Source of the DNA: Phragmites australis
Lineage: Eukaryota > Streptophyta > Magnoliopsida > Poales > Poaceae
Assembly: GCF_958298935.1 (NCBI RefSeq)
Contig: NC_084931.1
Coordinates: 16,643,334-16,707,333 of the forward strand
Direction: 5' to 3'
DNA: 64,000 nt
In this document: positions 56,940 to 64,000 of the stretch, one piece after another
Position numbering within the stretch: position 1 is the first letter of the stretch
Layout: each line of letters starts with the position of its first letter
Position numbers and translations under genes: made by a program
The notes under the pieces: model-generated
What the model saw: only the letters and a program-made list of their open reading frames with translations
Databases searched by the model: none
Told to the model about the DNA's origin: nothing

Positions 56940-59602
56940 TGTACGACCTTTGGATCTTGATGGTTGCTCATTTCAGTGATACGTTGCATGTTGTGGGTAA
57001 CGTAGAAGCCATGTGCATTGTCCAGTGGTTGCTGGTAGCACTAGAAAGCATAGAAATATATTTGTGTAAAATCAGTATGACCTATAGTTACAATAAGAAC
57101 GTATTTAAAACATTTTACTATACTGAGTATTTGAAATAATGATTCAGTTTGGTTGGTCATTTTGGCTGTGGACCTTGTTTGAGGTGGATGTATGCATCGA
57201 AAAATCTACATGCATGCAAGAACAATATTAATTTAAGTGCTACAAGAGGAAAAGATCCTCAAATGAATTAAGTAAATTCTAAGAGAACTAAAATGTCGAT
57301 AAGATTTTGTAGTGCAATGTAGTTACGTGGTTGCGACATTATGGAATCCATATACCACACCTTGTAGACATTAGGAATTATGACCACTAAAACTCAATGA
57401 CTACCCAAGTTATAGGGAAACATAAAGTATTTCATACCCCTGAAATTCGACATTTGATGTATAAGGTTTTTAGCGACCCCAATCTCATCAGCCCTAATGC
57501 TTTGTAGGGAGAGAATACTAGGGTCAAGAGATGTAATAGGTTGTTTCTTCACCCTGTTATTGTGTATCATGTGCCTATATATACATAACAAACAAGTTAT
57601 ATGTCATATATATAGTGGTATGAGTTATCAAAATGTGCATTTGGAAGTCCTTACAGTGTGAAGGCCCTCAAGAGTGACATGTCCAGTGCATCAAGGGTAA
57701 TGAAGTCGTATAAATCATGGAAGCTGACAGGGAAGTAGTCTTCATTGCCATGAAAGAAATGGTTTTGGAAAATTTGACAACAACTTCTACCCTTCTGCTC
57801 TAGCATTGGTCCATGTAATATCTATTGAGGGTCGTACATGCAGGACCTACCTCTATGAGTTCAGTAGTGGAAAGGATTGGTTCTCCATACTAGAATTTTG
57901 AGTTCGTAACATGGTCCATGACTGGCATATGAGCCTCTTCCTTAGCCACCTCTTTCTCCTTGGCATCATGTGGTTGTTCCTAGGCCACCTCTTTTTGTTC
58001 GACATGATGTGTCTGTTGTTTAGCCACCTCATGCTGCAAAATAGGTTGCATGGCATCTTGTTTGCTGCAATTGCTGTTCCTCAGTCTCCTTCTGAATGCT
58101 CTTAGCTTCAGGTTCCTTAGCAGGTTCATAAAAGGTTGCCGGTGCTAAAAATGCTGTAGGGGCTGCAGGTGGATGTGTGGGAGCAGTCGGCGGCACGGAA
58201 AGACTACCGATGCTAAACATGTTGTAGCTAAGTGCTGGAAGGTTCAACTATATGTCACTCTTCTTCCATTCGATCCTCTGCCGGAGAACCTCCCCAGAGT
58301 TGAGGTCTCATCATTAAGTGGGATCTCCAACTTATGTGCCATGAAGTTGGGATGGATCGTTTCCATCTCAACCACTACATTGCCCTACTACACCTCAAGA
58401 CAATATAACATCTTCCGTAGTTGCTGGACCTGACCTCTTGCGACCTCAATGGTGAAATCATCAGGCCTAATGACGAAGGCGCATGGCATGGGCCTGTCAA
58501 AGTCACTTATGGGTGAGTGGAAGCTCTGCTCCACCTCAATGGACTGGTACAATTTGAAGTCCCTATGCCTGTAGCATGGTGGTCACACAGGAGAGAACTT
58601 ACTCAGTGACTTCTACCTAAATCCTCTGAGATAACTACTCAATGTCCATGGGCTCAATCCTCTTCCTATTCCTATACAACCCATGATGTTTGGGCCATCT
58701 ATACTTCCAATCCTCATAACTGGAAAGTCCTTAGACACGAGCTGGATACTCAGGGTTTCTAAGGGTAACAGAGAGGACGTTCTTCTCCCTAACACCGATG
58801 AAGGACCCTTGGCTAGCTTCTAGCTATTTCTTTTTGATTTTTTCATAGACCTCTTGGGTCTCACTGCTCTTGAAGCTAATCTCGCCACTATGTGCCATGG
58901 TTGCCCTGCCTCACAACCAATTCCTGGCATGACCGTCAGGAATGTCAGCAAATGGCACCGATCGAACTTTTTTCTCAGCTTTCTCTTCTTCCTTCTGCCA
59001 TGGAAGGATTTCCCCTCGTACCCACATGTGCCCAACCTGTGGCTATGCCTGTTGCAAGCCCAAAAATCTTTGTGTTTGCTGCTTTTAGATTTGAAATAAT
59101 CTGAACTCTTCATCTCCACAAAGGCAGCCCAATCTTCTTGTGTTACGAACTTATAGTCCTCAAACAGTTCTCGATTTTGATCAATGTACTACCTAACAAA
59201 TTGGCTTTTAAATGTCCTCCAAGCCATGTTGATCACTCCTAAAGCTTTCCTCATCACAAGGCCCCTCAAATTATGCGGAATCTCCAAATAATTTTCAAGG
59301 CACACAAACAGTACCTCTGCCTTTGATTGACCGAGGAGCTTCCACTTCCTAAGAACCAAGGGCACCCTCTCCCTAGCAATCAGGCCACATACGCATCGAA
59401 AATGGTTCTTCATCGTAAGTAGTGTCATAGGTAGCCTTGTGATGTTGATGTCTGTGATGGAAATTTTGTTTGTAGGCCACTTGGTGTTCGTCCTAGCATG
59501 ATAAGCTCAACCCCCTGTGGTGGTTGTGTCTCCGTGATGTCCATCATTGGAGTGGGGATGTTCTTGAGAGGATGACAACAAAGATTGAGCACATGATGCC
59601 AT
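56940..59602 (-). pseudogene. CACTA-4 TNPA-type gene: Transposase_24 and degenerate Ulp1 domain
   Basis: The probable start is ATG at 59602 (MASCAQSLLSSSQ). Transposase_24-like sequence follows (IARERVPLVLRKWKLL, NYLEIPHNLRGLVMRKALG, MAWRTFKSQFVR, then FVEMKSSDYFKSKSSKHKD and RHSHRLGTCGYEGKSF at 58980-59120). A low-complexity central part (58050-58250) precedes Ulp1-like exons: FHDLYDFITLDALDMSLLRA (about 57650-57720), MSNFRGMKYFMFPYNLGSH (57420-57470), VVIIPNVYKVWYMDSI (57330-57385) and CYQQPLDNAHGFYVTHNMQR (about 56985-57050). The His and Asp positions are present, but a stop follows the His and the position normally held by catalytic Cys is His (AHGFYV). Several stops interrupt the rest. 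Confidence 0.75.
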
Positions 59603-60009
59603 CTAGTTGAACTACGTTAGCAAAAGGACATAAATAATGTGAATGCAAGCACATTATAGATTTATTTTTCTCATAGCCTTGCATTCTAGCATTATGACTA
59701 AATAATGCAGACTATAAAAAAATAAACATTTAGTAGTTAGGCATACATAACTAATCCTGCTTTAGTCTAAACTATAGGTCATGTTAGAGTTATGGATACA
59801 TAACTAATCCTACAAAAACAAATGCAAAAAAAACCTACATTCCAAGCTCTAAGATTATACAAAAACCTGAGTAGCCAACATTCAGTACCAAGTAACAAGC
59901 AATAATCAACGAAGGAATATTTTTAACTAGCAAACCCTAGGGCCATAGCGGGGAGGAGGAGGAAGGCCTGACCAATACCTAATGAGTGTCGAAGGAGGAA
60001 CGGAGCACC

Positions 60010-60290
60010 GCCAGAGTGTAGGAGGAGGAGCGCTGTGGTAGTGGAGAGGACGATGACAAGGTCAAGTACCCGAGCATCGGCGAAGTGGAGAGGAGGAGGG
60101 TCCGATCACCACCATAGTGGAGAGGACGAGGAAGGAGTGCTCGAGCATTGCCACAGTGGAGAGGAGGAGGAGGAGGGTCCGATCACCACCGCAGTGGAGA
60201 GGATGAGGAAGGAGGGTCCGAGCGCCAATATAGTGGAGAGGATGAGGATAGAGTGCCCGAGTGGCACCCCATGGAGAGGAGAAGAATGTG
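60010..60290. repeat. Minisatellite leader of CACTA-4 TNPA-type gene
   Basis: About six units of roughly 38-48 bp containing GTGGAGAGGA-GAGGA and GGGTCCGATCACCACC. Position between the internal array and the accessory gene parallels the 35-bp minisatellite at 38011-38150 in CACTA-1, although the sequences are unrelated. Confidence 0.8.
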
Positions 60291-60354
60291 AAGAGTGCGC
60301 AAGATCTGTTTGAGTGAATGAACAATAGAATAAACACGTCGCTAGGTTAAAATA

Positions 60355-60545
60355 CATAGCATAGATGGTTTTTCTTAATGTCCATCTGTGTCTTACCATA
60401 TCATAGATGGTGTTAATTAATTTCCTTTTGTGGCCTATTTCATGCCCTATGGGCCTGCACTACTAGTCATAGACGGTTTCCTCTTAATGCCCAATGACAT
60501 AGACTGCCAGGGAGAGCCAATACTCATAGATGGTTTTTTCTTGAT
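60355..60545. repeat. CACTA-4 internal copy of the subterminal array
   Basis: CATAGATGGTTTTTCTTAA-type words in both orientations (60360, 60385, 60403, 60471, 60530), like those of the left end at 56080. It is located between the TNP2 3' end and the accessory gene. A weak TATA-like TATTTTAA on the minus strand lies at about 60343-60350. Confidence 0.78.
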
Positions 60546-60719
60546 TTCAAGAAATCCATAACTGCCATATGTTATCAAACATCATATAAATTTGAACACA
60601 AGCATTTGAACAATGAAATTTCAACACAAACATGATAGAACTTAATTTCAACATAGACAATACTTTAGCATTAACACATATTCACATCACTTCATCAGTG
60701 TATGTTTTGCAATTTACAA

Positions 60720-63385
60720 AAATGGTGTAATATCAGCAAAAAGGGGAGCTTCATGAAATTGATTGTACTCATCCTCGTCAATGACATTTTCAACTCCAAC
60801 AATACACCTTTTCTTGTTGAGAACTACATGTTGGTTCTTTTGTTATGTATCATGCACATAAAACACTTGAGTCACATGCTTAGCATGAATGAATGGTTCT
60901 TCCTTATTCTGAGAAATCACATGTCAACAGTAGTGATCCCGTACTTGTTCACCAAAAAGCTCTTTAGGCCCTGAATCCAACATCATCAAAATAGGGGTAT
61001 CTTGAAACGTATATAGTCGAACTCCCATATTTCCTCTATCTGGCCATAGTAAGCGCTCTTGTGCATATTGTTGTCATCAGCATTTATGTGCACACCAATA
61101 TTCTATTTTGTACATTTCTCATCTTGTTTGACCGTGTAAAATATGTACCCCTTAATGTTGTATCCTTGCCATATCATAATTGTAAAGATCGGCCATTTTG
61201 CCAATTTCTTAAGTACCTGACTTGTGCAAGAACTCGATTGGATTCTATCTCGGAATAAAGTGTTGAACATTTTTTATGCTCTCTAATTATCCATACATCG
61301 GTCATTTCTAGATTTTCTTGAATGAGCAATGCCTTGTACTCCTAAATATATTTTGACACTTCATCCATTCGTTGCAACATGAGTAAGTGAGTTTGAGCAT
61401 AAGACTTCTGGTCAAAAGTTATTGCCTTTTTTCAATGGTCCTTTTACCTGCCAGCCGGCCCTTGTGCCGAGATATGGGCACACCGATAGCACCCGATGAA
61501 TCAATGAAGTTGACATACCACTCGACAACCTTCTTAGATGTATAGCCTCCAATTATGCAGCCCTCTGGTTGAGAACGTTTACTTACATATGATTTTAGAA
61601 TACCCATGTATCTCTCATATGGATACATCTGATGTAGAAATACTGGACCAAGGTACTTTACCTCCATTACAAGGTGCACAATGACATGGACCATAATATC
61701 AAAGAAAGAAGGCAGGAAATACATATCAAAGCCAACATAATGTCTTCACCACGTTTCTTTCTAGGGCATCTAGTGTTGTTGGATTGGATGACCATTTGGG
61801 CAATTGCATTAAAGAAAAAACACAGGCTCATGATTGATTCTCTGACTGTGACTGGCAACATATTCTTAATTACAATAGGAAGTATTTGTGTCAACATCAT
61901 GTGGCAATCATGGGACTTTATGCCAATAATTCTAAAATAATTCATAGAAAATAGTTTTTTATGTTGGTGGAGTATACAAAAGGAACTTCTACACTGTACA
62001 AGAAATAAAAAATTCTTGTTTCTCCTCCTTTGAAAGGTGCCAATATCCCACATCTGCAGGGACATGCACTCTGCCTTAATCATCTTTTTTGGGGATGAAG
62101 TGCCATATGTTCAAATCAACCAGGATATTGCACAAGGTACCAATGAGACTCTCCCATACATTGTTTTCGATATGCATGACATCATGACAATGCCACACTT
62201 CTAAGTGTTGCTAGTAAGGTAGCTCCCAAAATATCAATTTCTTTTTCCACATGACATTTTCATCGTACTAGCTCACTTTTTCTTTCCAAGCACAACATTG
62301 ATATTCTTCACCTGATCATGGATCTCTTGCCTGTTGAAATGCCCAGGTGCTATCGCATTCTCTCTCATGCCATCAAATTCTTTCTTCATATTCCTATATG
62401 GATGTGACTTGAGCAAAAACCATTGATGGCACATATACATTATTTTTCTTGAGTTGTTTAGCCACATACTCTCGGTAGCATTTAAGCAATGGGAGCAGGC
62501 TTTGCTTCCTTTTATAGTTTGCCCGACAAATTACTAAGGATTGGAAAATCATGGATTGTGGAAAACTACATGGCATCTAGACTGAAGTACTCTCGCTTGT
62601 ACTCATCACATACCTCGACACCTTCTACCTAGAGTATTTTTAGGTCATCCACCAACGGTTTCAGGTAGGCTTGCTCATGGGCAGCACAACACAATAAACC
62701 TAACTTGATCCGGCCCATCCAGTGCATAGGGTCAGGCTTGGGCTTAACTTCTTAGCCTGTAGATTTTTTTGGGCTAGGCTCGGGCTTCAAAAATAGGTCT
62801 GAAACCTGAAAGAGCCCGAAAAAGATTGAGAAAACCCAGAAAAGCCCAAACTTAGCCCGAAAAAACTATTGTTGGGTCAGGCTTGGGTCTCGAAGCTCAT
62901 CCCAGTGTCAGGATCAGGCTTGTGGTTTTCCCATCAGGCTTTTCAGAGCCCAGCCCCAAGCCCGACCTTTGAACAGGTATAGTTGCAGGTACACATCAAT
63001 GTCACCTCAACCCTTGGATTAAAATTGGCATCATCACAAGGTACTTTCTCTTCTTATATAGCCGAGGAGGAAGATTGTATATGCGTAGAACTACTGGCCA
63101 TGTACTATGTCTATTGCTCATGTTAGCAAAAAAGATTCATTTCATTTGTGCTCAAAGAAGACCTAATGTTCCTCGTTTCTACGGCAATCTCGCCGAATTT
63201 CATAATGATGTTTTACCACTGCACATAATCAGCATGGTGAGACCGGTTTGAATTATTTTTAAAACCCTCTTGGTGCCAATGAAGCAATTTGGCCACCTTT
63301 CTGATGGCAAACAAACACTTCAATCGAGGTGTTATGGAAAGATACCACATAACCTTTGCAGGAGGTTCTTTGTTCCTACGGGCAT
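60720..63385 (-). pseudogene. tnp2: CACTA-4 TNP2 transposase, decayed
   Basis: From the N-terminal side: RRNKEPPAKVMWYLSITPRL, CLFAIRKVAKLLHWHQEGFK (Transposase_21 entry, 63230-63385), then DIDVYLQ (about 62995-63015), interrupted by a small insertion and resuming at AYLKPLVDDLKIL (about 62640-62675). IIGIKSHDCHMMLTQILPI and CFFFNAIAQMVI (61780-61935) begin DUF4218, with YLGPVFLHQMYPYERYMGI at 61620-61680, then DUF4216 down to VENVIDEDEYNQFHEAP near 60740-60790. This gene retains the catalytic region that CACTA-1 lost, but stops and frameshifts are frequent. It is cut at 63386 by another element. Confidence 0.82.
62676..62985. mobile_element. Small non-coding insertion in CACTA-4 TNP2 (about 310 bp)
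   Basis: TNP2 homology breaks between DIDVYLQ and AYLKPLVDD, which are adjacent in intact proteins. The insert has a left part TGATCCGGCCCATCCAG-GCATAGGG and a right part CCCCAAGCCCGACCTTTGAACAGG, and many GGGCT-GGGC words in inverted arrangement. These resemble the ends of hAT-type MITEs of grasses; no exact target duplication was found. Confidence 0.6.
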
Positions 63386-64000
63386 TGTGAGGAACCATCC
63401 AAATAATATTCTAATTAATCACCAGGAGGATCATTATTCATAATCACAACCTTGATGATTAATCAAAATATCATCCCGATAATCCCGGCACGTGTTTTGT
63501 GCCCAAGATCGAAACACATGCCTTTCCAACAGGTACATTGCAACAAAGATTAATAAAGAGCGAGTAATTAACATTATATTACAAGTTCTTAAGCATGCAA
63601 CAAGTTATCACAATTTATATCAAAAGAGAGCTAGGAGGAGACCAAAACCTGCTCAACTCCTAACCAGCAAAAGAACTAAGCAGCGGAAGACTAAAAGCTA
63701 TACAACAAAAGAATATGGAGCCACATGCCCTTAGGCTCCATACCAGAACACTGAGTTCGGAGTAGAGTGTGATACTCCTGCTCGCCACCCTGATCGGCAG
63801 GCACAAAGTAGCCAAACACCACCTCTTCCTCAACAACAGGAGTAAGGATAAACCACAGGTTAAGTAAAACATAAGCACTAATCATCTTAGACATATGTGT
63901 GAGCGACTGAAACTTAACCAAAACATATGAAAACTACCCTGCAACTAACAACTAAACAAGTGTAACTGTAAACAACATGTATATCAACAAGTAACAAGTG
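63386..64000 (-). mobile_element. Long-LTR-like non-coding element, copy 5 (runs off window)
   Basis: It starts TGTGAGGAACCATCC on + at 63386 after GGCAT, splitting the CACTA-4 TNP2 gene. Its first 400 bp are the reverse complement of the last 450 bp of the element at 17995-22178: shared words include ATTAATTAGAATA, TTGGGCACAAAACA, GAACTTGTAATATAAT and GGAGCCTAAGGGCAT. The two copies therefore belong to one family in opposite orientation. The rest lies beyond the window. Confidence 0.82.

Larger units (their letters stand above)
56074..63385 (-). mobile_element. CACTA element remnant (CACTA-4), right end displaced
   Basis: The left end CACTATCTTAGAACGG at 56074 is followed by a CACAGATGG-TT subterminal array. 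On the minus strand lie a TNPA/Ulp1-type gene (56940-59602), a minisatellite leader and internal array (60010-60545), and a TNP2 gene (60720-63385) that is cut by the TGTGAGG element at 63386. Gene order and array positions match CACTA-1, but the repeat motif and coding sequences have diverged, so it is another family. Coding regions carry many stops. Confidence 0.82.

Overview
This is a plant nuclear window, almost certainly from a grass (Poaceae). The evidence is cereal-type Ty3/gypsy chromovirus and Tat-lineage polyproteins, CACTA (En/Spm) elements with TNP2 and TNPA-type genes, a MuDR-like transposase next to a plant mobile domain (PMD) gene, Tourist-sized MITEs, and one intron-bearing host gene with a normal TATA box. 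I cannot name the species from sequence alone. By my reading about 80-90 % of the window is transposable-element sequence, mostly broken and nested. The only convincing host gene is a small three-exon HLH-ACT regulator gene at 25.7-26.9 kb (minus strand), which is intact.

Layout. 1-2.35 kb: 3' part of a chromovirus, minus. 2.35-11.65 kb: a Tat-lineage gypsy element, minus, with its 5' LTR at 10923-11646, a broken gag/protease, a lost reverse-transcriptase segment and no recognisable 3' LTR; a long-LTR-like non-coding element (starting TGTAACACCC) sits where RT should be. 12.6-15.1 kb: second copy of that non-coding superfamily. 15.1-22.5 kb: a MuDR-like transposase plus PMD gene, minus, split by a third copy (17995-22178, 5-bp target duplication) that itself contains a solo LTR (18432-19415, perfect 5-bp duplication). 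23.13-23.42 kb: a nearly complete foldback. 23.4-32.0 kb: the least transposon-dense stretch, with the HLH gene, an AT microsatellite, a GC-rich non-genic block and a TAA-flanked MITE. 32.1-41.3 kb: a nearly full-length CACTA element. 41.4-56.0 kb: remnants of further CACTA elements and two short CACTA derivatives, interrupted by a Tat pol fragment, a fourth TGTCACACCC element containing a solo LTR, and a truncated copia element with a 1.4-kb LTR. 56.1-63.4 kb: another decayed CACTA element, cut at 63386 by a fifth copy of the TGT...ACA family that runs off the window.

The most interesting theme is the CACTA group. Three independent remnants (32.1, 43.2 and 56.1 kb) carry the same accessory gene type: a Ulp1/C48 SUMO-protease-like C-terminus, joined in two of them to an N-terminal Transposase_24 domain. 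In two elements the subterminal repeat array found at the element ends is repeated internally, just upstream of that accessory gene and followed by a TATA box and a short-period minisatellite leader. This looks like a modular promoter that the element's own DNA-binding protein could recognise. In the 32-41 kb element the TNP2 transposase has lost exactly its catalytic Transposase_21 region, in frame, leaving the flanking domains joined.

Limits: all domain calls come from reading translated sequence and remembered family motifs, with no database search. Boundaries are firm only where I cite terminal repeats with target duplications.
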